NCBI GenBank assembly: GCA_964475755.1 | Contig: CAYYXR010000001.1 | Location: 186,001 to 250,000, forward strand | Reading direction: 5' to 3' | Length of the DNA stretch: 64,000 nucleotides | DNA from: UBA11612 sp964475755 | Lineage (GTDB): Bacteria > Pseudomonadota > Alphaproteobacteria > Rhodospirillales > Rhodospirillaceae | Part shown: positions 17,451 to 26,353 of the stretch, one piece after another | Position numbering within the stretch: the first letter of the stretch is position 1 | Layout of the letters: each line of letters starts with the position of its first letter | Notes under the pieces: model-generated | What the model was told of the DNA's origin: nothing | Seen by the model: the letters and a program-made list of their open reading frames with translations, nothing else | Databases searched by the model: none | Translations under genes and position numbers: made by a program

Positions 17451-18025
17451 CGGGCGCAAAAAAACACCGGCGGAAAGCCCCAGACATTAATGTCGCCATC
17501 GAGTCCAAAGCCTGGACCAATGCGTTGCGAACGTCCGCGGCATGCGTTCGGCGCGCGGCTGCGGCTGCCCTGGAGTCGGCGCGACCACGTCCTGAACTCC
17601 TGAGTTCCCAAATCGAAGTGAGCGTCTTGCTGACGACGGACGCGGCCGTCCAACGCTTGAATGCCGAATACCGCGGCCTGAATAACCCCACGAATGTATT
17701 GTCTTTTCCCGCCTATGGTGCGGATGAAGCGCCATCGTCCACACCCGGTGCCCCAGTACTCCTGGGAGATGTCGTACTCGCTTTTGCGACCACCCAACGC
17801 GAGGCCCGCGCGGAGGGGAAGACGTTCGCCGCTCATCTGTCACATTTGGTGGTACATGGCGTTCTGCATCTTTTAGGGTATGATCATGAACGTGAAAATG
17901 ATGCCATAAAGATGGAACGACTGGAGACCATGATACTCGCCGGCCTTGGAATTGCGGATCCCTACGCCACTGCATCCGCGCGCCCCAAAAAACCCGGCAA
18001 GCGCAAGATAAAGGTGGGCAGATGA
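17447..18025 (+). CDS. ybeY: rRNA maturation endoribonuclease YbeY
   Basis: 192 residues. The zinc motif H-x3-H-x5-H occurs as H-G-V-L-H-L-L-G-Y-D-H (about residue 140). It is a single-strand endoribonuclease for 16S rRNA 3'-end maturation and ribosome quality control. It is longer than the roughly 155-residue enterobacterial form because of a basic N-terminal lead and a Lys/Pro-rich C-terminal tail. Four-base overlaps on both sides indicate translational coupling with phoH and the CBS protein. Confidence 0.94.
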   Translation: MTGAKKHRRKAPDINVAIESKAWTNALRTSAACVRRAAAAALESARPRPELLSSQIEVSVLLTTDAAVQRLNAEYRGLNNPTNVLSFPAYGADEAPSSTPGAPVLLGDVVLAFATTQREARAEGKTFAAHLSHLVVHGVLHLLGYDHERENDAIKMERLETMILAGLGIADPYATASARPKKPGKRKIKVGR

Positions 18026-18984
18026 CGGAGCCCTCACGCGCACCTGCGCCGCAGGATCTCACAGGTGAGCAAGAAACAAGTTTCTTCGGCAAATTGAAGC
18101 GCCTGATTTCGTCCGAGAATGGCGAAAATGAATCCGTGCGTGATGTCATCGAAGAGTTGATCGAAGAGCGCTTTGAAGAGCATCCGAACGAAGATGCAAC
18201 AATTGATCCCAATGAGCGTCTTCTGCTTTCCAATGTACTCAAGCTTCGCGATGTGACGGCGGCTGATATTATGGTCCCCCGCGCCGATATTGTGGCCGTG
18301 GAAGCAAAAACATCACCGGAAGATGTTTTGCGCCTTCTTGTCAAAGAAGGTCATTCTAGATTCCCGGTGTATAGGGAAACGTTGGACGACGTCATCGGAC
18401 TCGTGCACATCAAAGACCTTGCCATTCTCGCAACAGACAAGCGTGGCCCAACTGACCCAATGCCCACAAACGGCAATGATGACGTTCAGGTGCCGACGCA
18501 CCTGCAAGATACCGTACGCCAGGTTATTTTCGTTTCGCCGGCGGTTCGCGTCATGGACTTGCTTTTGGAGATGCGATTGAAACGAACGCACATGGCGCTG
18601 GTCGTCGACGAATACGGCGGCATAGACGGCCTCTTAACGATTGAGGACGTTGTCGAACAAATCGTCGGTGAGATCGAAGACGAGCATGATGAGGAAGACG
18701 ACACACCGGAAATGGTGCAGAAGGACGACGGCACGGTATTGGCGAACGCACGGGTCACGCTGGAGGACATCGAAGAAGAATACGGCACCCTCTTTTCCAA
18801 CGAAGAACGGGAAGAGGCGGACACCCTTGGCGGCCTTGTTGCCCGGCTGGCGGGGCGTGTTCCCGGCCGGGGTGAGCTTGTAAAGCACCCCTCCGGTATG
18901 GAGTTCGAGGTCATTGACGGCGACCCTCGGCGTGTACGTCGTTTAAGAATCCGCGGTCTTCCCCAAACGGCGCCATCCGGCTAA
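18022..18984 (+). CDS. CBS-domain protein, CorC/HlyC type
   Basis: 320-residue soluble protein with two CBS domains (M-V-P-R-A-D-I-V-A-V; G-G-I-D-G-L-L-T-I-E-D-V-V-E) and a C-terminal CorC_HlyC domain ending in R-R-V-R-R-L-R-I. The transmembrane DUF21 domain of full transporters is absent, as in CorC/YbeX proteins encoded next to ybeY. It is probably linked to magnesium/cobalt homeostasis or ribosome-related functions. Confidence 0.9.
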   Translation: MTEPSRAPAPQDLTGEQETSFFGKLKRLISSENGENESVRDVIEELIEERFEEHPNEDATIDPNERLLLSNVLKLRDVTAADIMVPRADIVAVEAKTSPEDVLRLLVKEGHSRFPVYRETLDDVIGLVHIKDLAILATDKRGPTDPMPTNGNDDVQVPTHLQDTVRQVIFVSPAVRVMDLLLEMRLKRTHMALVVDEYGGIDGLLTIEDVVEQIVGEIEDEHDEEDDTPEMVQKDDGTVLANARVTLEDIEEEYGTLFSNEEREEADTLGGLVARLAGRVPGRGELVKHPSGMEFEVIDGDPRRVRRLRIRGLPQTAPSG

Positions 18985-19011
18985 ACCTCCGAGGATGAGG
19001 ACGGCGAAAGC

Positions 19012-20661
19012 ATGATTGCCGCAGGGACGCGGCGACTTGGGCGGTTGCTTGGATGGCAACGCATGCTGGCGGCTTTTGCCGCCGGCGCGGTTTCCATAAT
19101 TGCGTTCCCGCCAATTTCCCTAGCGCCCGCGCTTTGGCTGTCGTTTCCACTCCTCATGATTTTGCTCGATGGGTGCGCAAACCGGCGCGAAGCGGCGTCA
19201 ACCGGATGGGCCTTCGGTTTTGGTTTTTTCTCCACGGGCTTTTACTGGATCACCAATGCATTTTATGTGGATAGCGAGACCTTCGGCGCGCTCGCCGTTC
19301 CGGCGGTGCTTGGGCTATCCGCAGCCTTTGCCTTCTACATTGCCCTTGTTTGCGTCGCGACCCATTTTCTTCATCCGCCGCGCAGGGACGATATGCCCGA
19401 TGATCGATTGCTGGTATCGGCACTTCGTATTGTATTCTTCGCATCAGCATGGACCCTTATGGAGTGGTTCCGGGGATGGTTCCTGACCGGATTTCCCTGG
19501 AACCCCCTCGCAACAGTTTGGGCTGAATCAAGCACGCCGTTCGGATTACCGGTATTGCAGTCCGTAAGTCTGATTGGCACCTACGGTCTTAGCTTTTTCA
19601 CGGTGCTCGCTGCATCGTCGCCAAGCCTGCTAGTCCACCGTCCGCGCCCGCGGCAGGCCTGGATTGCCGCAGGGACTCCGTTGGCCGTATTGGCTGTTCT
19701 CGGCGCACTTGGTGCCCTCCGTCTTTCCGTATCTGAGACAGAATTCGTACCGGGCGTGAAGTTTAGACTCGTGCAAGCGAGTATTCCCCAAGCCGACAAG
19801 AGCCGGCCGAGTTTGTGGGAATCGCATTTGAGCGAACACATAGACCTGAGTACAGCCGATCGGCCCAACGATGTTACGCATGTCATTTGGGGCGAAGCCG
19901 CAGTTCATTTTTTTCTCAATGTCGATGAACCACATCGCCTGACGGCAGCAAGCGCAGCCCCCCGCGGCGGAATGATCATCACCGGCGCGGATAGAGGCTC
20001 GCGCGGCGAAACCGGCGAACTCAAAGTCTACAACTCTATGTATGCCATCACGTCGCGCGGCGACGTTGCGGCGGAATTTGACAAGGCACACTTGGTGCCC
20101 TTCGGCGAATTCATGCCGATGCGCTGGTTGATTCCCTTCGAGAAAATCACAGGCGGAATGGGCGATTTCATGGCGGGCGAAGGGCGCGCCACGCTCGACC
20201 TTCGTGGGCTGCCGCCGTTCAGCCCTCTCATTTGTTACGAGATAATATTTCCAGGCAACGTTACGAGTCCCAGCTCATGGCGTGAGCGGCCGCAGTGGCT
20301 TCTTAATCTGACGAATGACGCCTGGTTTGGCAAAAGCACCGGCCCTTACCAGCACTTCGCGGCGGCACGACTGCGGGCGGTTGAAGAAGGGCTGCCTGTG
20401 GTAAGGGTCGCGAATTCCGGCATAACGGCGGTGATCGATGGTGCCGGGCGTACAGTGGCATCCCTCGGGATCGGAGAGCGGGGCGTGCTGGACGCGCGCT
20501 TACCGCGCCCAGCGGCCTATTTCACGCCTTTTGGCGTATTAGGAAACATTATCCCGCTTTTTATTGCCATTATCTCAGGGCTTGTCGCATTGCGCCGCTG
20601 GCGCATCTATACCATTGAAAACAAAGACAATCCCTTCCGGGGTGGCCGCTATCACTTGTAG
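19012..20661 (+). CDS. lnt: Apolipoprotein N-acyltransferase
   Basis: 549-residue inner-membrane enzyme that adds the third acyl chain to lipoproteins. Several N-terminal transmembrane helices (residues about 15-240) precede a nitrilase-like periplasmic domain. The triad is visible: Glu about 294 (W-G-E-A-A), Lys about 358 (F-D-K-A-H-L-V-P-F-G-E) and Cys about 408 (L-I-C-Y-E). A last helix lies near residue 510-530. It closes the miaB-phoH-ybeY-corC-lnt gene string. Confidence 0.95.
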   Translation: MIAAGTRRLGRLLGWQRMLAAFAAGAVSIIAFPPISLAPALWLSFPLLMILLDGCANRREAASTGWAFGFGFFSTGFYWITNAFYVDSETFGALAVPAVLGLSAAFAFYIALVCVATHFLHPPRRDDMPDDRLLVSALRIVFFASAWTLMEWFRGWFLTGFPWNPLATVWAESSTPFGLPVLQSVSLIGTYGLSFFTVLAASSPSLLVHRPRPRQAWIAAGTPLAVLAVLGALGALRLSVSETEFVPGVKFRLVQASIPQADKSRPSLWESHLSEHIDLSTADRPNDVTHVIWGEAAVHFFLNVDEPHRLTAASAAPRGGMIITGADRGSRGETGELKVYNSMYAITSRGDVAAEFDKAHLVPFGEFMPMRWLIPFEKITGGMGDFMAGEGRATLDLRGLPPFSPLICYEIIFPGNVTSPSSWRERPQWLLNLTNDAWFGKSTGPYQHFAAARLRAVEEGLPVVRVANSGITAVIDGAGRTVASLGIGERGVLDARLPRPAAYFTPFGVLGNIIPLFIAIISGLVALRRWRIYTIENKDNPFRGGRYHL

Positions 20662-20807
20662 ATATTTTCTTGCCCAAAATTGATTTTGGCGTGATCCTGT
20701 GTCAAACAGTAGTGGTGCCGCCATAGTTACACAACGGGTGGTGGTTAAACCGCCAGTTAATTTTATTCCCTCCAATGCCCGTAATTATATCGGGAGGACA
20801 GGTCGAA

Positions 20808-21296
20808 ATGGGATTGCCGAACGAACTTGAAACGCCCGAGTCTGGAATGCGTTCTTTACGCGGCCGGATGCCGTCCGGCAAACCTAACCCGGTGGACGTG
20901 CATGTCGGATCGCGGGTTCGTCTGCGCCGCACTCTGTTGGGAATGAGCCAAGAGAAGCTAGGCGAAGCCATAGGGCTAACCTTTCAGCAGGTTCAAAAAT
21001 ATGAACGCGGTGCTAACCGTATTGGCGCCAGTCGTCTCTGGGATTTAAGCCGTGTTTTGGATTGCCCTATTTCATTCTTTTTCGAAGAAATGGACGAGGG
21101 CACAGCAAGCGCTAGCCCACGTAATTTGAGCGTCGAAACACCGGACATTGAGCAGCCGGAAAGCGACCCGATGGCGAAACGTGAAACTTTGGAACTTGTT
21201 CGCGCTTACTACCGTATCAAGGACTACCATGTAAGACGGCGTATTTACGAGTTGGCGAAATCGCTCGCCACGACTGAGGAAGCCGCAGAAGAATAA
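20808..21296 (+). CDS. XRE-family HTH regulator upstream of metK
   Basis: 162 residues with a Cro/C1 helix-turn-helix (V-H-V-G-S-R-V-R-L-R-R-T-L-L-G-M-S-Q-E-K-L to V-Q-K-Y-E-R-G-A-N-R-I). The C-terminal segment D-P-M-A-K-R-E-T-L-E-L-V-R-A-Y-Y is shared with the paralogue at 57714. A GGGAGG site about 10 bases upstream favours ATG 20808 over the in-frame ATG at 20775. Regulators of this type usually precede metK in alphaproteobacteria. A strong terminator follows. Confidence 0.9.
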   Translation: MGLPNELETPESGMRSLRGRMPSGKPNPVDVHVGSRVRLRRTLLGMSQEKLGEAIGLTFQQVQKYERGANRIGASRLWDLSRVLDCPISFFFEEMDEGTASASPRNLSVETPDIEQPESDPMAKRETLELVRAYYRIKDYHVRRRIYELAKSLATTEEAAEE

Positions 21297-21316
21297 TCAG
21301 AAAAACACGGATTTTT

Positions 21317-21350
21317 ACGCCGCCGTAGGATACCTGCGGCGGCGTTTTTT
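21317..21350 (+). terminator. Rho-independent terminator between XRE gene and metK
   Basis: 13-bp stem (21317-21329 with 21333-21345, one G-U pair) closed by a 3-base loop ATA, then six T. It ends the XRE transcript and separates it from metK. Confidence 0.9.
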
Positions 21351-21360
21351 ATTTGGGCGT

Positions 21361-21412
21361 CCCGCGTGATTTGATCCTAGCGCCTTGCAAAATGAGCGGT
21401 GTTCCGTTAGGT
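21361..21412 (+). promoter_or_regulatory. metK leader element (tentative)
   Basis: The leader between the terminator and metK contains GTGATTTGA, then CTTGCAA, and an outer pair CCGC (21362-21365) with GCGG (21396-21399). The order resembles the 5' half of SAM-II-type aptamers, but the 3' conserved GCTAAA segment is not seen. Reported as a candidate only. Confidence 0.25.
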
Positions 21413-21467
21413 CCGATCAACCCAATTCTTGCCTGCCTCAGCCGAAGAATTCATCCAGGAGAGTTTC

Positions 21468-22640
21468 GTGTCAAAGACCGACTACGTGTTTACGAGTGAA
21501 TCCGTCTCGGAAGGCCATCCGGACAAAGTCAGCGACCGAATCTCTGACGCTATCGTTGATCTCTTCCTTGCCACAGAACCGCAGGCGCGCGTTGCCGTTG
21601 AAACTTTATGCACGACCAATCGCATTGTTCTGGCTGGTGAGGTTCGAGGTCCTGATTCCATTAAGGTTGAGCACCTCATCGAAACGGCACGTAAAGCCGT
21701 AAAGGACATCGGTTACGAGCAGGACGGCTTTCATTGGAAAAATGCCGAAGCCGAATGCTACGTTCATGCTCAGTCGGCCGACATCGCCATGGGCGTTGAT
21801 TCGGCCGGAAATAAAGACGAAGGCGCGGGAGACCAGGGGATTATGTTCGGCTACGCGGTCAATGAGACCCCGGAACTCATGCCCGCGCCGATCTTCTACT
21901 CACACGCCATTTTGAAAGCTCTGGCAAATGCGCGGCACGGAAAAGACGTAGATTTTCTTGGCCCCGACGCAAAAAGCCAAATCACACTTCAGTACGCAAA
22001 AGGAAAACCGGTCAAGGCCACATCCGTTGTGGTCTCGACGCAGCACTCCGAGGACGCAAACCAAGAAACCATTCGCGAATATGTCCGCGAACATGTACTG
22101 CAAATCCTCCCGGAAGGCTGGATGTGTCCGGAAGACGAGTTTTACGTAAATCCTACTGGGCGTTTTGTCATTGGCGGACCTGACGGAGATGCGGGTTTGA
22201 CGGGGCGGAAAATCATTGTCGACACCTACGGCGGCGCAGCGCCGCATGGGGGCGGCGCATTCTCGGGGAAAGACCCGACGAAGGTTGATCGTTCAGCGGC
22301 GTACGCAGCGCGCTATCTGGCAAAAAATGTTGTGGCCGCTGAGTTGGCACACAAGTGTCTTATCCAACTGTCCTACGCGATTGGCGTATCAAAACCGCTT
22401 TCTGTTTATGTGGACACACATGGAACAGGGCAAGTCGATGAGGACAAGCTGTCTGGAGTCCTGCAGGAGTTGATGAATTTGAGTCCGCGCGGCATACGCG
22501 AGCACTTGAACTTAAATAAACCGATTTACACACGCACATCGGCCTACGGGCATTTCGGCCGAGCCGCCGACGAAGACGGTGGATTCAGTTGGGAGCGCCT
22601 CGATCTTGTCGACCAGCTCAAATCGGCATTCAACGCCTAA
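21468..22640 (+). CDS. metK: S-adenosylmethionine synthetase
   Basis: 390 residues, making S-adenosylmethionine from methionine and ATP. N-terminal F-T-S-E-S-V-S-E-G-H-P-D-K, the G-A-G-D-Q-G-I-M-F-G-Y motif and the G-G-G-A-F-S-G-K-D motif are all intact. I choose the GTG at 21468, preceded by AGGAGAG, giving the conserved start S-K-T-D-Y-V-F. A TTG at 21429 would add 13 unconserved residues. The product is the methyl donor for the downstream trmB. Confidence 0.96.
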   Translation: MSKTDYVFTSESVSEGHPDKVSDRISDAIVDLFLATEPQARVAVETLCTTNRIVLAGEVRGPDSIKVEHLIETARKAVKDIGYEQDGFHWKNAEAECYVHAQSADIAMGVDSAGNKDEGAGDQGIMFGYAVNETPELMPAPIFYSHAILKALANARHGKDVDFLGPDAKSQITLQYAKGKPVKATSVVVSTQHSEDANQETIREYVREHVLQILPEGWMCPEDEFYVNPTGRFVIGGPDGDAGLTGRKIIVDTYGGAAPHGGGAFSGKDPTKVDRSAAYAARYLAKNVVAAELAHKCLIQLSYAIGVSKPLSVYVDTHGTGQVDEDKLSGVLQELMNLSPRGIREHLNLNKPIYTRTSAYGHFGRAADEDGGFSWERLDLVDQLKSAFNA

Positions 22641-23355
22641 AGACAAAACGCCGGACGCATCCACGTCTGCCATAAAATATTACGGGCGCCGCAAGGGAAA
22701 GCCGCTCAAGACCGGAAGACAGTCACTTTTGGAGACAGTGTTACCGGATATCCGCGTTACTGCCGCCGGCCTTCCCGGATCGGTGGATCCAAAAACATTT
22801 TTCGAGCCTCACCCGAGCGCCGTGAATCTGGAGATCGGATTTGGAAGCGGCGAACACTTGGCGGCGAAAGCGGCGGCAAATCCAAAAGAAGGCTTTTTGG
22901 GCAGTGAGGTCTTTCTGAACGGCGTCGCCTCACTTGTTCGCCATGTCCATGAAAGCAGCCTGAAAAATGTGCGGATATTCGACGAGGACGTCCGGCACCT
23001 GTTGCCGACTCTGAAAGACGCAAGTTTCGATCGAATTTTTCTTTTGTTTCCAGACCCTTGGCCCAAAACACGACATGCCAAAAGGCGCTTTATTGGACCC
23101 ACCATGCTTGACGAATTGGCGCGGCTACTTGTTGATGATGGTGAATTGCGCGTGGCCAGCGACCACCCGATTTATGTGCGCTGGACCTTGCTTCACACAC
23201 CGACCCACCCCCTATTTACCTGGACCGCCAAGGGACCGGAGGATTGGCGTAAACGGCCCGTCGACTCGGTTGCCACGCGCTACGAGCAAAAAGCCAGAAA
23301 AGAGGGTCGAGATCCGGTTTTTTTGACGTTCCGACGCACACCCCGAAAGTCCTGA
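22579..23355 (+). CDS. trmB: tRNA (guanine-N7-)-methyltransferase TrmB
   Basis: Methylates G46 of tRNAs. It contains the SAM-binding L-E-I-G-F-G-S-G-E-H-L motif and F-L-L-F-P-D-P-W-P-K-x-R-H-x-K-R-R, diagnostic of TrmB. The start is uncertain: GTG 22579 or TTG 22606, both inside metK. No ATG is available before the conserved Y-Y-G-R-R-K-G-K. The overlap suggests coupling to metK. Confidence 0.92.
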   Translation: MDSVGSASILSTSSNRHSTPKDKTPDASTSAIKYYGRRKGKPLKTGRQSLLETVLPDIRVTAAGLPGSVDPKTFFEPHPSAVNLEIGFGSGEHLAAKAAANPKEGFLGSEVFLNGVASLVRHVHESSLKNVRIFDEDVRHLLPTLKDASFDRIFLLFPDPWPKTRHAKRRFIGPTMLDELARLLVDDGELRVASDHPIYVRWTLLHTPTHPLFTWTAKGPEDWRKRPVDSVATRYEQKARKEGRDPVFLTFRRTPRKS

Positions 23356-23380
23356 TCCGCCGTCAACGGCTCGAATCCTC

Positions 23381-23409
23381 TTGTCCTGAGCCAAAAATCG
23401 CTTTATACC
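23381..23409 (+). promoter_or_regulatory. Predicted promoter of the rimP-nusA-infB operon
   Basis: -35 TTGTCC at 23381-23386 and -10 TATACC at 23404-23409 with an exact 17-bp spacer, immediately after trmB. Transcription would begin near 23416 and run through the hairpins that follow. Confidence 0.55.
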
Positions 23410-23441
23410 AGCGCCCATCTTCACATGTCGGGCGACTTGAG

Positions 23442-23469
23442 AAGTGGGCCAGCCGCCCACTTTTTTTAT
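23442..23469 (+). terminator. Leader terminator/attenuator of rimP-nusA operon
   Basis: 8-bp stem (23442-23449 with 23455-23462) and 5-base loop followed by a run of seven T. It lies between the predicted promoter and rimP, not at the end of the previous transcript alone, so it can act as an attenuator. An upstream GGGCG (23430-23434) pairs with CGCCC (23412-23416) and could instead pair with the GCCC of the terminator arm. Confidence 0.75.
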
Positions 23470-23501
23470 TGCCTGAATTTGGGTGTCCGATAGAGGGGCT
23501 T

Positions 23502-24023
23502 TTGGAGCGACTACTTTGGCTTGAGGAACGTATCGCACCCACCCTGGAGTCCATGGGGTACGAGGTTGTACGTGTTGCGATTTCCGGCTCAGACGGAAGG
23601 AAAACACTTCAGGTCATGGCGGACCGCAGCGATGGTAGCCTTATATCGGTGAACGATTGCGAGGAGATCAGCCACGCGCTGTCGGCGATCTTCGATGTAG
23701 AAGAACCGGTCAGCGGCCGCTACCACCTCGAGGTGAGTTCGGCGGGTATCGATAGGCCACTGACACGGCTAAAGGATTTTTCAGCCTTTGCGGGCTTTGA
23801 AGCCAAGGTCGAGACAAAAATGCCGGTCGAGGGTCGCAAGCGGTTTCGCGGGCATTTGAACGGTGTTTCTAAAACAGGCGATGTATTGATCGACGTAGAG
23901 GACCAAGAGTTCATCATCGCGATGGATAACGTGAAAACGGCGAAGTTAGTTTTGACGGATGAATTGATTGAGGCCACCACAGGCGGCTTCCCGAGCGCAA
24001 ACGAAAACGAACAACAAGACTGA
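23502..24023 (+). CDS. rimP: Ribosome maturation factor RimP
   Basis: 173 residues; helps assemble the 30S subunit. Conserved segments are E-E-R-I-A-P-T-L-E-S-M-G-Y-E-V-V-R-V, V-N-D-C-E-E-I-S-H-A-L and Y-H-L-E-V-S-S-A-G-I-D-R-P-L. I choose TTG 23502, preceded by AGAGG, because the other in-frame start (TTG 23469) lies in the terminator T-run. First gene of the nusA operon in the standard order. Confidence 0.92.
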   Translation: MERLLWLEERIAPTLESMGYEVVRVAISGSDGRKTLQVMADRSDGSLISVNDCEEISHALSAIFDVEEPVSGRYHLEVSSAGIDRPLTRLKDFSAFAGFEAKVETKMPVEGRKRFRGHLNGVSKTGDVLIDVEDQEFIIAMDNVKTAKLVLTDELIEATTGGFPSANENEQQD

Positions 24024-24052
24024 GAAGGCCGGGCGTGCTCCCGGGAAAGACA

Positions 24053-25633
24053 ATGGCGAAGGCACAAAGCATTGGCATGGCGAGGCCCGAACTGATCCAG
24101 GTGGCCGACACGGTCGCGCGGGACAAGAGCATCGACCGTGAAGAGGTCTTTCAGGCAATGGAGCAGGCCATTCAAAAAGCCGGCCGTTCCAAATATGGAC
24201 ATGAAAACGATATTCGCGCGAGCATCGATCGCAAAAACGGGGAAATCCGCCTTGCCCGCTACATGACCATTGTTGAAGACGTCGAAGACGAAAACACGCA
24301 GATCACTCTCGCCAAAGCAAAACGCAAAGACTCCGCCGCCGAAATCGGTGGTGTGATTGTCGATCCGCTGCCACCCATCGATTTCGGGCGCATCGCCGCG
24401 CAAACCGCCAAACAAGTCATCGTTCAAAAAGTTCGCGATGCCGAACGCGCACGTCAGTTCTCCGAATACAAAGATCGCATCGGCGAAGTGGTCAACGGCC
24501 TTGTCAAACGCGTTGAGTTCGGCAACGTCATCGTCGACTTGGGCCGTGCTGAAGCGCTTCTGCGCCGCGACGAATTGATCCCGCGCGAGCACTTCAAAAA
24601 CGGTGACCGGGTCCGCGCATTCATTCTCGATGTACGCGAAGAACCGCGCGGCCCGCAGATATTCCTTTCGCGCACGGCCAGCGCATTCATGGCATCGCTA
24701 TTTTCTCAGGAAGTGCCGGAAATTTACGACGGTATCATTGAGATTAAATCCGTGGCACGCGATCCGGGTAGCCGCGCAAAAATCGCTGTTATTTCAAATG
24801 ATCACTCCATCGATCCGGTCGGTGCCTGCGTTGGTATGCGTGGGAGCCGCGTGCAAGCCGTCGTTGCCGAATTGCAGGGCGAGAAGATCGACATCATACA
24901 GTGGAACCACGACCCCGCGACGTTTGTCGTGAACGCTTTGGCGCCGGCGGAAGTTACCAAAGTCGTCTTGGACGAAGACTCGGGGCGCATTGAGGTGGTA
25001 GTGCCCGATGATCAATTGTCTCTTGCCATCGGCCGGCGCGGTCAGAACGTGCGCTTGGCGTCTCAGCTGACCGGCTGGACAATTGATATCTTGACCGAAG
25101 GTGAGGAGTCCGAGCGACGTCAGGAAGAGTTCCGCACCCGTTCGCAGATGTTCATCGACGCTCTCGACGTCGACGATGTCATTGCACACCTACTCGTCAC
25201 GGAAGGCTTTACGTCGGTTGATGAGGTGGCCTTCGTGCCCGTGGAAGAACTGACAGATATCGAAGGCTTCGACGAAGATGTGGCCGCGGAGCTTAAGGCG
25301 CGCGCATCGAGCTTCATCGAAGAAGAAAACAAGAAAGTTATGACGCGCCTCGAGGAGCTTGGCGTGGCCGACGATCTTGTGAACGCAGATATCGAAGGTC
25401 TCGACGTGAAGAAGATCATCACGCTCGCTGAGAACGGCATAAAAACCCGTGATGACTTGGCCGATCTTGCCGGCGACGAACTTATGGAAATCCTCGGTGC
25501 GGACGCCATCAAAGAGGATGCCGCGAATGCGGTCATCATGGCGGCGCGGGCACATTGGTTTCCGGAAGACGAGGCGCCTGAACCGGAAAATGCGGAAATG
25601 TCAGCGCAACCCGATACCGAGCAGCCGGCGTAA
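24053..25633 (+). CDS. nusA: Transcription termination/antitermination factor NusA
   Basis: 526 residues: N-terminal RNA-polymerase-binding domain (about 10-130), S1 domain, two KH domains (with G-M-R-G-S-R-V-Q-A and I-G-R-R-G-Q-N-V-R-L-A), then two C-terminal acidic helix-hairpin repeats. ATG 24053 follows a GGGAAAG site; a GTG at 24035 is an alternative. NusA could act on the terminator in its own leader. Confidence 0.96.
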   Translation: MAKAQSIGMARPELIQVADTVARDKSIDREEVFQAMEQAIQKAGRSKYGHENDIRASIDRKNGEIRLARYMTIVEDVEDENTQITLAKAKRKDSAAEIGGVIVDPLPPIDFGRIAAQTAKQVIVQKVRDAERARQFSEYKDRIGEVVNGLVKRVEFGNVIVDLGRAEALLRRDELIPREHFKNGDRVRAFILDVREEPRGPQIFLSRTASAFMASLFSQEVPEIYDGIIEIKSVARDPGSRAKIAVISNDHSIDPVGACVGMRGSRVQAVVAELQGEKIDIIQWNHDPATFVVNALAPAEVTKVVLDEDSGRIEVVVPDDQLSLAIGRRGQNVRLASQLTGWTIDILTEGEESERRQEEFRTRSQMFIDALDVDDVIAHLLVTEGFTSVDEVAFVPVEELTDIEGFDEDVAAELKARASSFIEEENKKVMTRLEELGVADDLVNADIEGLDVKKIITLAENGIKTRDDLADLAGDELMEILGADAIKEDAANAVIMAARAHWFPEDEAPEPENAEMSAQPDTEQPA

Positions 25634-25695
25634 AGTGATGAAAGCTGCAATGACGATTTGCACCGAGCGATACGCAATGAACTGAAGGGACACCC

Positions 25696-26313
25696 ATGTT
25701 GGCGGTAAAGCGCATAGATACGCCGGAAGACGATGGAGCCGCCGAAAGCGGACCGTTGCGGCGTTGCATCGCCAGCGTGACGTCTCTTCCGATCGCGCAG
25801 CTTATCCGGTTTGTCGTGGATCCTGAGGGTAAGATTGTTCCCGACGTGGACGGCTCATTGCCGGGGCGGGGTTTGTGGTTATCCGCCGACCGCGATATGA
25901 TAGACAAAGCAGTGTCTAAGGGACTGTTCGCCAAGGCGGCGCGGGGAAATGTCAAAGCAGGCGCGGATCTGGCTGATCGGGTCGAAGACCTGCTAAGACG
26001 CCGCTGCCTTAATCATCTCGGCTTAGCGCGCCGGGCGGGACTGGTGGCCGCGGGCGCGGAAAAGGTAAAGGCCCAAATCTCGACAGGCCGCACTGCCGTG
26101 CTAATTGAGGCCTCTGACGGTTCGCCTCAGGAGAGCAGAAAGATTTCTGCGTTGGCTCCTAACGCGCTTATCGTCTCGGCGTTCACGGGAGCGGAGCTAG
26201 GTGCAGCGTTGGGACGAGATTCCGTTGTCCATGTTGCCCTCTTGCCGAGCGCGTTGACGGAGACCTTGCTGAGGGATGCCAGTCGCTACGAAGGCGTACG
26301 GCGCGAGAACTGA
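25696..26313 (+). CDS. YlxR (DUF448) - L7Ae-like RNA-binding fusion
   Basis: 205-residue protein combining an N-terminal YlxR domain (R-R-C-I-A-S; P-G-R-G-L-W-L-S) and a C-terminal ribosomal L7Ae/L30e-like domain (L-G-L-A-R-R-A-G-L-V-A-A-G-A-E-K-V). This arrangement between nusA and infB is usual in alphaproteobacteria. It probably binds RNA; the exact role is unknown. The DNA just before infB (26312-26345) contains a short repeat of GAGAACGAAGAA-like sequence. Confidence 0.9.
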   Translation: MLAVKRIDTPEDDGAAESGPLRRCIASVTSLPIAQLIRFVVDPEGKIVPDVDGSLPGRGLWLSADRDMIDKAVSKGLFAKAARGNVKAGADLADRVEDLLRRRCLNHLGLARRAGLVAAGAEKVKAQISTGRTAVLIEASDGSPQESRKISALAPNALIVSAFTGAELGAALGRDSVVHVALLPSALTETLLRDASRYEGVRREN

Positions 26314-26353
26314 GAACGAAGAATTGAGAACGAAGAACTAGGTACGGTTAAAC

